A stretch of 64,000 nt of DNA from positions 7,812,001-7,876,000 of the forward strand of contig CM082579.2 in NCBI GenBank assembly GCA_040954595.2, read 5' to 3'. The notes under the pieces are model-generated. The model was not told the DNA's origin and did no database searches. It was given only the letters and a program-made list of their open reading frames with translations. The position numbers were made by a program, and so were the translations under genes. The stretch is from Balanoglossus misakiensis. Taxonomy: Eukaryota; Hemichordata. Shown here in pieces: positions 22,801 through 35,166 of the stretch; position 1 is the first letter of the stretch; every line of letters begins with the position of its first letter.

Positions 22801-25800
22801 AGGTTACTAAGGACACTGTGTATAGGTCAGAGTCCAAGTTGTACCAAAATAAAAATAAAAATTTACAGGTGAAGGTCAAGTATAATATTTACAGAAGGTA
22901 ATAAAACAGAGTGAGAATATATGTCTTAATTTGACTACTACTGTAATATTCAGTAAAATTCTTCTATTTCAGGATGGCACGATATCCTTCTGGAACAGCC
23001 AGTTAGATTTAAAAAGGACGAAAACATTGATGGTGAGTGGAAATTACATTGATAAACACTGGCTATGTGTATTGTATATGTTCTGTTCACAAGTCAACAC
23101 TAAATGTTGGAATTTCATGATGTAAAAAAATTCGGGAAATCAGGTCTTGTTGAGACTGTATGTGTAGTGGATTTATTTTTGTATTTATTTGTTGATGATT
23201 TGCTGACAATATTTTTATGAATACTAATGTTTTGATGATTTAAAAACATGATATGTTTGATTATTTTTAGTCTGACCAGAACATCAACAGACAAAAACCC
23301 AAATGGATCACAGACATGGTCCTTATGCAGCAATACAACAAAATCATTCTAGGAACGGGGTAAGTCTTTATACCTAATCCCACAATATGAACATCGTCGA
23401 ATTCATTGCATATTTTTTATCAGCCTGAATCTCTGACTCTACGGACTTTCAAAAAATACATCATCTTCACATTGAGTTCCACCAGTTTCTATATGCTCGC
23501 TTGGTTGCTATGCCCGTGTTTATAATGTTTATCTCTCTCTTGTATCACAGTGACAGAGAAATTCAGTTTTATGAGTCATCGACCTTTGAACCCTACTGTC
23601 AGGTCAGCGGACTAGAGACTGTGCCCTTGAAATTAGCATACTGGTAAGTTATACATACATGTACATGTACAATGGCAGCATTGTTTTTGTAGTGAGAAAC
23701 AAAGTGAGTGGGAAGACAGAAATTAAATGCATGGTCCCTGCAATTTTTTATGTCTCAACAGCTTCTTTCAAACTGCAGGATTTGGAGGGGGTGAATACAG
23801 ATAATAAATTTAAATCTTAATTTTCTGTTTTAAGTTTATTTTATGATCACAAAAACTTACTTATATTTTTGTGTTGATTGCAGTCCGACTGGCTACGATG
23901 AATGTCTGATAATGTACGGAGACGTGGACGGCTGTGTTAATATTATCGTCATCTATGCCACTGGAGAAACGCTCAGGTAAGCTTTGGTGGGATAGGAAAT
24001 TCCTTGGCTCAATAAAATATGGTTCACAATCAGTTAAATCTACATTGTACTGTCTTAACATGTTTGCCAATAAATATCTTGGTATATGCCTAAAGTGGTT
24101 GAACCAGTAGTGTGAGGAATGCTGCAAGTGTGGTTTTTGCACTGATGGTTATGAAGAGGTGGGTCATGTTGCCAAATTCACCCCTACATGCAAACTTGTC
24201 CGGTATCAGGAAAGATCAACAGCACTACATCGATGAATTCTTCTTTCTCAGTGGTGAACCTTGACAAAATTGTACAAGTGGTAAACTGTTGAATTATTCA
24301 AAATTATTCATAGTGGACAATTTGCATATTTCAGGACATGGAAGAAGATGCCAAAGACGGACGGCATTGCCAGCGTGACCTTGGAGAAGGTCGCGCACAA
24401 CGTCAACGGGCTGACCAAGTTCATCCGCTGGAAAGTGCACGAGGACTGGGTGTTGGAGCTCAAATACTACGAGGAGCTTCGGTCCATCATATCCTGTTCA
24501 AATCACGAAAACACTGCCTTGGTGATAGGTGAGTTTGCAGAGCAGACTTTGGGAGACCGGGAGAATGCACGATATTCCAAGCTCACGGTATCAGAATTCC
24601 ACAGTTGAAACACCTGTATGAAACTAGAACTCTCTTCCAAATAGTTCACCCAGTGTACATCCAATGTTTTTGGTATAATTTGATAGACAATCCTGCTTTG
24701 CGAAATGAATAATATTATCGATTTCAACCATCTCTGTTTTCCCCCCAACCAGGAAGTACAATGGGAAGCACACACGTAGAATCTCAGCTACGTGAAATCA
24801 AGGAGTCGTTGAACTCATTCGGGAATGATAGAAAGGGACCAAAGCTTAGCCAACAGAACTACATCCAGACCAAGAGGCGAATGGAATCGGATCAAACGGT
24901 CTTCAAGGTGTACAAAGGGGTCAAGACGTTCGATTACTCTAAAGAAAGGAACATCATTGTGACAGGCGGTATGGATCGGATAGTCAGAATCTGGAATCCT
25001 TATGTTCCAAGGTATAATTGATTTTAAACTTTTATTTTCTTACATCTTTCCCCATTTGATTTAGTTATTATTTATTTTGGCTGTTTAAAGAAAGTTTTCC
25101 ATTGCCATGAAAGACCTACTGTACATACATGTACTTTGATGCTGAGTGCGGGTGCGGTCAGAAAAACAAAATAATTGATCGTTTTTTGCCTGTAGAGGGC
25201 ACTACACTGTTTGCCTGAAGTTTAATTGAAGTAAAAACAAAGGGAAACTGCTATGTGTTTTAGAGGGCGCTATAACATTCTCGTTGTTTTTCGTCACACT
25301 TCAGTGCCACTTTTCTCCACTGTCGTTTACTTTTTAAACCTCCAATGAGAAAACAAATGAAAAATTTAGAGAAGAGTTTCAAAGTTACCATTTGCAATAA
25401 AGTTTGATGGCCATGTGTTGGCTGTCAGAGTGCTCTCTAAGCTAATGTGATATGTCACTGATGAAAAGACAAAAATTAATTGTGACAAGACAAGTGCTTG
25501 CTCTTGCATAGATATGGAACTGATGCAAAGTAATTGTACATCCCGAAACTCCACTTAATAATGTAGAGTTTCAGCATTATGTTTGATAGAGGTCACATTG
25601 TTGGTAATTATTCTGAAGTAGTGAATGAATTGAAATGGACATTGACGTCAGAGCGTAAATAATTGATGAATGTGACAGAGGTCATTATTGACCATGTGAT
25701 AATAGAAGCTCCTTGAGACTAGGGAAGTTTCAGTGTTTTGTGTGAATGCTTGCGACAAAACCCAGAAATCTAATTGATTTCCAGAATTGTCAGTGTCTGT

Positions 25801-28800
25801 ATTTGTTTATTCCACCAGCGAGGCCCTTTGCTATTTTGAGTTTTGGAAAAAAAACATATAGCCTTTTCCAGATTTGTTCCATAAATTATGTCTTTCTAGG
25901 TATAAGGAGAATGGCATGTTCTTCTTTAGCCAAAGTGAAATCAGATCGAGACATACACACAACAGTTTCAGTGTGAGGTTAAAGTTCTTTCTTCTCCTGC
26001 CACCAGTTGGTTAATTAACATCAACAGTCGCACTGTTGATGTTAATTAAAGCAAGATTAGACTCTTAGCAGCCTTTAATAAACAAAATCCGAGACTAAGC
26101 ATAGAACTGTTACATTCTGATTTAGACATCGCAATGTGAATTAAGCTGCATTATAGATTACGGGTACTCTGCATTGTTGCATCGAATAGGAAAGTTCCAC
26201 AACTTATGCAAGGTGGGAGAACTGCAATGGATTATGGGATTTCCTGATAGAATCCTAAGGGGATCAATAAATAGTAATCTTCTTACGGCATGGTTAGTAT
26301 TGTCCCGTCACGGCACCCAATCGGTTAACTAGCCAATACATTCTATTGTTGCACGCCCGCTAAGAACTCCGTAGGCTTTCACAGTCACCGTTGATCCGTG
26401 GTACCAAATAATTGATGAGACGGCCGGTTTCCATAGCTAGATTTACTGAGCGTTTGGGGTTGGATGTGTGTTTGCATCGGCCATGAGAAACCTCTGCTGT
26501 GGAATGGCGTGTTTTGCACCCGCACACTGACATGACAGCGGGGTTTACTGCTCAGGTGGGGGAAGGAGAGATCACAATACGCTCATTAATTGCGTTTTTC
26601 ACGCGCTTGTTAATTCCCTCTGACTTTGTGACGCTTGTTTTGTTTGTTGTCAGCGAGTACAGTTCCATGCAAAGCGGGTCCCATTGTCGCCGCTGCCGTC
26701 TTTTGCATAAAACTTCTTATCTGAGATTATTTCTCTTCTGATTTGTTTTGTTTTTTCTTCTACAGTAAACCCACTGGGATGCTTCGAGGCCACAATGCGC
26801 CAATCTTTTATCTCTCTATAGCTGCAGACGAAAACAGAATCTACAGCATTTCCACTGACAAAACCGTGCGGGTGAGTACTGGCCAAAAAGTTCTCTGTTT
26901 TGCAGTCTTTTTTTCCTTTTTCTTAAGCTGTATTTTTGTTAAGTAATGCAAAAATGTGTCGAATCTATCCTGTTATCAGATATTGAGAATCTTTTTTGTT
27001 TGTTTGTGAACACACATAACCTGATAAAAATTGTGTTAGGTAGTAATGGTTTAAATAAGTGAATAATGAGAAAATATAAATAATATTATTACTAGAGAAT
27101 ATGTCATAAATAAATTAAGAGTACCAGTTCGTCGATGGTTTTGAAATAAGCTCAGGTTCAAAGATGTAGTTAGAAGGGGAGGGGTGTAACTAATAAGCTG
27201 TTATCATTTATTTTAATTAAATTAAACTCCAATCTCCATTTGCATCAAGGCACTGATTAGATATCTGTGTTGGCTTTGACGTCTGGCAGGCCAAGCATTA
27301 TCATGGCTGTTCCGGAATGTATTTCAACAGGCTAAGTTCTGCCTGGGCTTGTAGAATACACATTGGCTGCCAGGTGGTTGTGTGATTGGAGCACTGTCAT
27401 TTCCAATCAAACCACTGCAATTCTATGTTTTTAGTCATCAATATACACAACAGTCAGTTTCAGTGCTGAGAGTTTTGACGTATTTGACAGCAAATTAATT
27501 CACCATCAACTATTTGGCTTACAATTTCTTTTCTTTCTTCTAGGTTTGGGATATTAAGGACCAAACCTGCATGCTGACGTTGCGTCCAAAGGCACACAAG
27601 ATCAGAGGCGACATACAGGCCTGCCATTACAATAGAGTTACCCGAAGTCTGGCCATTGCCACCGACCAGATGGCTTTGCTGAATCAGAAAGTCAAGTAAG
27701 TTCTGTGTGTTGCCAGTGCCTCATCCTATGTTGTACATTTATCATAATTTTTCAGTGTAGAGTCTATTTATTTGGATCACTGTTCATACACTAATGCCCT
27801 GATTTTTTTTTCAATTTCTAGACCTCAGCAGTTTGCAGATATTGTCATAACACACAAGGAACCCGTCCATTGTTGTAAATATAACGCCAGTTTCAAACAG
27901 GTTGTCACCTGTTCCGATGGCTCAGTAAGTAAAGATTTTTTTATCAGTATAGAGGACCGTGCATCTGATTTTTAGATACTTTTTATTATTATACTAATGA
28001 CATATGGTATAGCAACAGATAATTGTGCAACATCTATGGATCATTAACATTGTAGGTTTGTACAGTGGTTATGTTCCAACAAGGTTTTTGTATAAGACAG
28101 TCTGTTGCAACAGAATCACCTGTAACCTCTTTTCTCTCTCTTCCTCCTTCCCTGTCTTACTGTACAGGCCATCAAACTCTGGGAATTTGAAACGGGAAAG
28201 CCAGTCTTTGAATTCTCCCAAGCGCATGGAGACGCTGCAATAACGTGTATGACATTTGACAACACGGGAAGACGACTCATAACTGGAGGACGCGACGGAA
28301 AACTTAAAGTCTGGAACTATAATAATGGACACTGCCTCAAAACATTAGAAAAAGGTAACTGTTGGACCTATTATTAAATACTTTGCTTTAAAAAAAATCA
28401 AATGGAAGTCAAATGATGAAACTGCAGCTTATATGGTAAATATCAAAATCAAAAATGTTGTGGCTATACTGGAGCTTTTATTTTCATAAAACATCTAAAA
28501 TTTCTTTTTGAGAACGACAGAACAATTTTCTGTTGAAAGTCACAGTTCGGGTCCACAGCAAAACAGACAGACATGGTTCAAGTCTGTTTTTCTTCATTCA
28601 TTATTTTCTTTCACTCTGTCTGTTTACAGAAGACAATGATGAAGAAATCACTAGTATAAATTATATAGAAATGAACAGGAATCGCTACATCATCTCTGTG
28701 GGCTGGGACAGAAGAATTAACATCTACACCGACTCCAGTGACGATTTTCACCACGTGCAGAGACCACTTCCGAAGTGGCAGGACGACGTGGTAAGTTCTT

Positions 28801-31800
28801 CAATGTTAGGGTGTGGCACCCCCTGGCGTGATTATGCAAATTAATCAGGTGACTGTCCTTTGACTGGCATGCAAAGCATTGCACTGTTGTGGCTTCAACT
28901 TTGTTTTTCAATAAACTTCACATTTGAATATAAAAAAATGGAATATCAATTCGCGAATACAAGTACACTATACACATGTGCAGTGTTTCAGTGGTGCTTT
29001 CGAGGAAAAAGTATTCTCTTTGGTCGAAATTTTAATTTTAATGATATTTTGCTACAGTTTGAGTAGCAGCAGGAAGAATGGCCAGTCAAAACATGCATAT
29101 CAGAATAATCTTTGTCATCTGTACTTTTCATAGAAATATGGACACAAAGAAGATATCCTCTCGCTCGCTGCATGCCCGCCAAATCTTTTGGCAAGTTCGA
29201 GTTACGACGGTGAAGTCATAGTGTGGAATCTCGTGTCGGGACACATCTATTGCCACCTGAGATCAAACCAGCCCCAGGGATACCAGCATTCATCTTGTAA
29301 GTGACTGCAGGAAAAGGTCAAACATACTTGACAGAAATTCTTAAGTCCTCTCACCTCGATATTGAACAAGTTGGAAGTGGAGACCAGATTTGCGACAGAC
29401 AGATCTCTTAATCACTTTTGTTTGCTTTGATTTCAGTGGATGGCGACAACAGCATTTGTAAACTACTCTTTCTGGATTCAAGGTCAGCCAGTAAACACTG
29501 CGCCCAGCTGGTGGCTAGTGGACCACGAGGTGAACATTTTCAAAATTTAATAAGAAATCATGATAATTATGTTTGTTTTGTACCCAAGTGCATTTTCGAT
29601 GAATTTCCCAGCAAAAAGTGTCTAGTGGAAAAAACAAAAGCAAAAAGCTGAGAGTTGCATACCGCCATCTACAGGCCAATGTGAAAAGTGATAATACCCT
29701 TTTGATTTGCATCGTGTAACATTTACCCTGTTCTTCACACTTTCAGGCTGCATTCACTTTTGGAATGTGTACAATGGAGGTGAACTCTATGCCCAGTTTT
29801 CTGTGGTAAGGAAAAATTCATGTAATGTCATGAACTTTTTACAAATAGAGATACGCAGATAGCCAAGTTTTGATATTGAAGAAATTTTAACAGGAATATG
29901 TGTGCTTTTTGGCCCCTAGTTGTTAGAACACTACACAGTACTGCAACCACGTCTCTACATCACCAGCTCTTATACCAGCCATGTGTTTTCCTAAATATTT
30001 CTCTCTAATTTTGTTCCTTCGTTACAGGGCAACAAGGCAGCAATCAGTACTATGGCTGCAAATGAGGATGCAACGTTACTGTTCACAGGCAATGGAACAG
30101 GTGAGACTTGAAACGGTTTTTCGATATTGAGTGCATGCGATAATTTTCTTGAAGGCTAGCTCACATAGTTCACAGTGCCTATTGTCTGTGTTTGAATTAT
30201 TCAATATACCATCTGTAAAACACTTAACACACCGTGGTGAATTCGTTGGACATTTTTCACCAAGTTACTATAAAGATTGTTTGATATTGTGGATAGAATG
30301 GAGACTATGAAAGCGGTTGTCGTGGTGATTTATTCATGTAAAGGGGGATATCTTCGGATTGCGCTAATATCAGCATGATTTTAAACCAGCAATGGGTATA
30401 GACAGAAATGACAGCATTTGAACTGGGACTTCTTTATCGTTGATCATGCACATACATGTAGGATGTGTAAAATCTTGGGAAGGTCTCTATGACATGTAAT
30501 ATATGCAAGTGTGATTACTAATACTGGTGACCTATCTCTCTCTCTCAGGATTTGTCCACTGTTGGAAGATCGATGGCTATTGCGTTCGACAAAGGGAGTC
30601 CCAGCCCCCTGAATGTAAGTATACGAAGTCTGACATAGAATTTTTGTCGATAAAATTACAGTACATTGACTGTACACATAGTTGTTTTTTTTACCCTTTT
30701 ATAGGTAAAACGTAATTGAAATCTTTGGGGAAAATGACAAGTATATGAATGTGATGACATGGTGGTGGGGGGGAGGCAGAAAATTACTTGGTAAAATCAA
30801 CATGAATGATATATTTTACAGTACTGTTATTTTTACAGTTATCACAAAATAATCATTTATTATTATTATTTTTCTGTCCACTAGTGGTCACATCATGGAG
30901 AGCTCATATTCAAAGTGTCACAAGGTATGTTTCCATGGTTGACAAGTCGTGAATAAAATTCTCAGCTATTGTGGAGCTGATTCTCGGATGACTACTCCAA
31001 CAAATTCTTTTCCGCTAACAATTATTATAGTCTTCAGTGGTGGTTTCCTGACGTGTGCCTTCAATTTTCTCTCCACAGTATGGATTTGGTCGAGGAACAT
31101 GGCTTGCTTCTGACGTCATCCTTGGACTGCACCGTCAGATTGTGGACGATGGAAGGAGAATATGCTGGTATGTGTAAATAGTGGGCTCAGGGAGTTTGCT
31201 TCTATCAGAGATGGCTTTGACTACATATGCTGACAAAGTTGACTTGTCTATTAAACGAACATGTGATATTTGTTTTTATTTCAACAAAATTATCCAATAA
31301 ATTTGAATTTGTGGAAAATCAGTTGAAAGTAATTCCTGACAACTTCAGGTTTTTTTGAGTGACTCCCTAGCATAATAGTTTGATGTACATCTACTTCAAT
31401 TGGAGTTCAATCTCTTGTGTCTGCCGCAGGTACGTTTGGACAGCAAGAACCCTGGGACATCTACAACAAGGCCACGTTTCTGCATCCCATGGTGCCGTAC
31501 GACGTTCTGGTCGACCCCCAGAGTCTTCCAACCCATCCGGTGCTGGACGGCAAATCGACGGCTGCTCAGGTCATCCACGCGGAATCGCTGGAAAACGGGG
31601 CGAATGAATCGGAAGAGGAAGAGGAGGAAGAAGAAGAGGAAGACAGAAAGGTAGATAACTTGACATCATATATTTTTATGTGGTTGTATCACTCTTTGCA
31701 ATTATGAATGCGGGAAAGATCTCGAAAGGTAAAACTTGAAAATATTTTTCTTTTTTTTTGTAGAATGATGCTGTTAATATCACTAACTATCTTGGAATCA

Positions 31801-32348
31801 AAACTCAGTTTGTTTACGATGATACAATGATCCAAGAAGAACTGAAGGGCAAACCTTATGATGACGGCAAGGGCAAAAGGTAACAGTCATTATTTTTATG
31901 TAGGGGTATATATTCTTGGTATGAATTTTGCAAATCAGTATAAGATGTGAAATTCTTTCTTCGGAAGCAGGAGAGACTCGTTTCCTGTCTGGTCCCTCAT
32001 TCCAATTTTGATCAATCTGTAAAAATCTTAGATCCTGCAACAACAAAAAACAGAAAGTCGACTTGAAAAAAGTAATAGATCACACTTAGGAAATTTACTC
32101 ATTTTTTTAACTGACTTGCGGTAGAAAAACTTAGACATTAGTATCCATTGAAGTTGTTGATGTGAAATTCTCCATTTTTCTCCCATTTTCACAGACTTCG
32201 TCATGAGAAGCATAAACCACGCCCAAAAGACAGAGGCGGCCCAAACGCCTACCAGAACCTTAAATGCTTCGACCTGGACGACACACCGCCCCCTTCGGCG
32301 CCTTCAAGACACCGAGACAAGACAGACCCGTTTGATTTTGAAATATGA
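16817..32348 (+). CDS. EF-hand WD40-repeat protein, WDR49/WDR64 (CFAP337-like) family
   Basis: I traced 26 exons whose phases all agree, giving 1039 residues from ATG 16817 to TGA 32348. Exons: 16817-16993, 21141-21194, 21476-21556, 22066-22131, 22391-22561, 22973-23032, 23271-23359, 23551-23643, 23884-23976, 24335-24528, 24753-25011, 26766-26871, 27544-27695, 27822-27924, 28168-28354, 28630-28790, 29134-29296, 29437-29529, 29747-29805, 30028-30100, 30549-30614, 30885-30924, 31079-31167, 31430-31650, 31764-31879, 32195-32348. Residues 80-91 form a canonical EF-hand loop (DTSGTGTLSLEE); 117-128 form a weaker second one. About twelve WD40 blades follow, with endings such as DRIVRIWNP, DKTVRVWDI, DGKLKVWNY, DGEVIVWNL and DCTVRLWTM. 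A Glu-rich run encoded at about 31608-31645 precedes a basic tail ending DPFDFEI. Length and EF-hand-plus-WD40 order fit WDR49/WDR64, associated with motile cilia; I cannot say which orthologue. The true start may be at 9706. Confidence 0.88.
17645..17720 (-). repeat. tRNA-like fragment, possibly SINE-derived
   Basis: Read on the - strand, the segment contains GCATGCGGCCTCCAAGA followed by GGTTCGAG, resembling an anticodon arm and a T-loop B box. The T stem does not pair properly, so it is not a functional tRNA. A decayed tRNA-derived SINE is the likely source. It lies inside an intron of the WD40 gene. Confidence 0.3.
20278..20340 (+). repeat. Purine-rich GA/GGGGA tract
   Basis: A nearly uninterrupted purine tract inside the long intron between WD40 exons 1 and 2. 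No function is evident. Confidence 0.6.
20955..21035 (+). repeat. Dispersed-repeat-like segment
   Basis: The segment has the pattern aatagcgagttcttatataa followed by agcgc, then a ccacaag...gtggcgct hairpin. It resembles short interspersed repeats common in marine animal genomes. It lies in an intron about 105 bases before the exon at 21141. No second copy was found in this window. Confidence 0.3.
21547..21780 (+). repeat. Tandem duplication spanning an exon end and its donor
   Basis: About 120 bases starting with attgaaaaggg (21547 onward) recur from 21670, including the matching segments gatttgtatgtac, ctatttatatta and gataattat. The first copy contains the last codons of the EF-hand exon and its donor gtaaag. 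In the second copy the donor has changed to gtggat, so it is a silent relic within the intron. Confidence 0.8.
26011..26049. repeat. Perfect 18-bp inverted repeat with 3-base loop
   Basis: TTAATTAACATCAACAGT (26011-26028) is followed by CGC and then by its exact reverse complement (26032-26049). It lies in the intron between the WD40 exons ending at 25011 and starting at 26766. It could be a cruciform, a tiny foldback element remnant or a homeodomain-type binding palindrome. Confidence 0.9.
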
Positions 32349-33090
32349 AAAACGGAGTACATGTACATACTTTTGCGAAGAAAAAATGTTTGAATGAAAA
32401 CTCAAGATATTTGAATCTGTTGAACAGCAAACACAGAGACTGTGTTCATGAAATGAACCAAGAAAGATCAAGTTGCAAACTAAAACAAAAGAAGAATATG
32501 ATCAGTTTCATGATATCATGTATTCTATTACACTGTAGATAAAATAAGGAGTACCTTTGCTGTATATATTTTAAACCATTTTAATGTAATGTAAAAAAAA
32601 AGCTATGATCATAGTGAACATGCATTCCATTTTTGTGTACTTAACTTGTAAATAATAATCTTGGAATAAGTTTTTTTTTCTTTCTAGGATTGTGTCCGTC
32701 CAACTATAGCGTAATATATATTTCACACTCTTAAACATCTGGGTCAACTTTATTTTTTATGATAAATCAAAATGCAAATCAAGATGACAATTTTAGACAA
32801 TTTTAATCGTGTCAGCTTCTAATCCTAGAAATTGGGTGTGAATTCAGTATATCATGCACATGCTTTTTTGAGAGCAAATGATCAATTTTGGGGGATAAAG
32901 CTTCAATCATGATGAAAATGTTTTAATTTCAATCGACAGTCACACAGGGGTTGTCCACTGGGTCAAGTAATGGGAGGGAGGGAGGACTTTGGATGGTTTG
33001 CCAAAAGTGAATAATGGTTTATACTTTAACACTGTGTGTAAACTTAAAGCGGCCACAAGACAGGAAAAGAGCTGTGGTCTTTCATATTGA

Positions 33091-33173
33091 AATAAAATGA
33101 TGTGTGGTAAAAAGATATTGTCTTGTTTACTTTTTATTGACAAGTGATAAACATTCAGGTGATATACAATAAA
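33091..33173 (+). terminator. Candidate poly(A) signals of the WD40 gene
   Basis: AATAAA occurs at 33091-33096 and again at 33168-33173, giving a 3' UTR of about 750-830 bases after the stop at 32348. Closer downstream sequence has only AATAAG variants. Confidence 0.4.
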
Positions 33174-35105
33174 GATTTTCAATTATGCAATTGACACTAA
33201 ACTCATTCAATATGACTTATCACATGCATGGGATTCCTTCCAACGTTTAGAATTGTTATATCAAACAGTATGTATTGGAAAACCTGTCATATACTTGAAA
33301 ACGAAAGTAATATGTATATATTTACGTATCGTAGATGGCGCTGGAACTTTCCCCAAAGGAAACGCATTTATTGCGGCAACACAGTCTCTGCAGATATTTC
33401 TGATCTACTTCGAAGCCTGTGACAACATCCCTTTTGTAAAATATGCGCAGCTTCAATTCACCAGAAAAATGTCGAAGTTATCAGTTTTGGTGCGATTTCA
33501 TCGAACGTGTAGAATATTGTTTGTAACTTCAGTTGCAGTGGGCCGAAAAACCGTTTTGGTTTTCCTAACTGTTGGGGCATTATTACTATTTGATCCTCAA
33601 ATAAATGTATATTATTGATACAACAACTTTTAATGCGGTCTGTACCACACATTTTTCTTGTGAGCCTAATCTCTTTAAAAGTTAAATGCACAGTAGCCAA
33701 ATTCATTTTTTTTCTTTGTACATGCATACTTTCATCGTTGATACTATAATCTGAGGCTGAAGACAATTGTACAGGACTGTAACTTAGTGTAAGATTGTCA
33801 AAAGAAACTTTTATTGAGCGTAACTGAGCACAACATCGCAAGTCAATTATTTTCATGCTATCGTAACACGCGTTACGCACACCCCCAGCCCACACGGGCC
33901 CACTGCGCCTGGCCACGATTTCACCGCATGCCACGCGCGCGTATATACTCGTACGAGAAATTGCGTCATCTCTGAGGTCCATAAGTGGACTTTACCATTT
34001 AACATTGGGTAAAGTAGCTCGAGAAGTCGATGGGAAGCTACCAATAACGGGGCCGTAGTTAGTAGGGAGGTGTAAATTTTACAAATAATAGTACTGTTAC
34101 ATGAAAATACGTCAACCAATCTCCAGAATCTGTTAATATAAAGAAATAACCGCGGAGGCTAGATTTTAAGGACACTGTTCAGTTTGTTTTTGTTTATGGT
34201 AGCTTCCAATGACCTGACCTGACCTACTGTGCCAACAGACCGCGCCAGAACATGCATGCGACATCCCACCTTCTCATGAGAGCAGTTAAAATTTGTGTGT
34301 ATTTTGTGTAGTTGGCCATGCCCGAGAGAGAAAGCGATACCCGTGGTCGGCGCTGAAGCGAACTCGTGAATATATTGAGCAAAACTAAACCCTTACTGAG
34401 TAAGTATGCAACGTCCACAATTTGAAAGAGACGTCCCGGTAGGCATTTTGCATGTGAGGGACTTTGGGTGCGTGGAGAAACATACATATTCATTGTCGTG
34501 TTTGTTTACAATCATGTCATGTCGACTCGAGGGACGGATATTGCTGCACCATGATAGTATCCGCAATATTTGTATTGGATTGGGTCAAATTAACGATTCA
34601 TGCCATTGCGGATCAAGAGAATGACCCGTAGTGTACGTACAGCATATGGAAGACGGGATGATAAAAAACAAGAGAACATCGCTTGTCTGTTGCTGGTAGT
34701 AACAGTTGTTGCAGGGATAGCTGCAGTATCACAGCTCGAGGTTTCGCCTGCTGCTATAGGGGTTGAACGGCAGCCTGGTTTCGCCGTCCAGCCCCTAACA
34801 CCAGACGGTACTGCAGCTGAATATCAGTACTAGTGTATCATAGGGTTGTTGACAAAATACGACCATCACCGTATGGAGTGCATTGGCCCATTGCCAGGAG
34901 GTACGTACGGTGACGTACGTGTAATATCTATGATTTGCTGCAGCAAGTCCATGTTTGGAATAGCCGTAGCTCACATGCGAGTTTGGTTATTTATTGAGTA
35001 CCACGAAGGTTATTTATTATATATAATCTAAACACACACATTTGATTTATTGGATAGCTAGAAGAAATAGTGATGAAACAAGTTTTTCCCCTACTCTTTT
35101 TTCAG
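33174..35105. other. Intergenic region between the WD40 and carrier genes
   Basis: I see no well-supported gene. A + strand frame at 34621-34833 would encode 70 residues with one hydrophobic segment (ACLLLVVTVVAGIAAVS), but it lacks promoter or splice support. A 174-codon - strand frame at 33458-33982 shows no recognisable domain. A CpG-containing stretch near 33870-33960 could be a promoter, possibly for the carrier gene. Confidence 0.35.
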
Positions 35106-35166
35106 TTGTCTACCTAAGTGAATTGTAAAGCTTTTTTTATCCACTGCGGCTGATGATGCAATCGCC

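Noticed and set aside
33458-33982. 174-codon open frame on the - strand
   Set aside because: No recognisable domain, no splice or promoter context, and an alternative frame on the other strand is equally long locally.
34621-34833. Small membrane protein of 70 residues
   Set aside because: One hydrophobic segment but no promoter, splice or family support; mentioned only in the description of the intergenic stretch.
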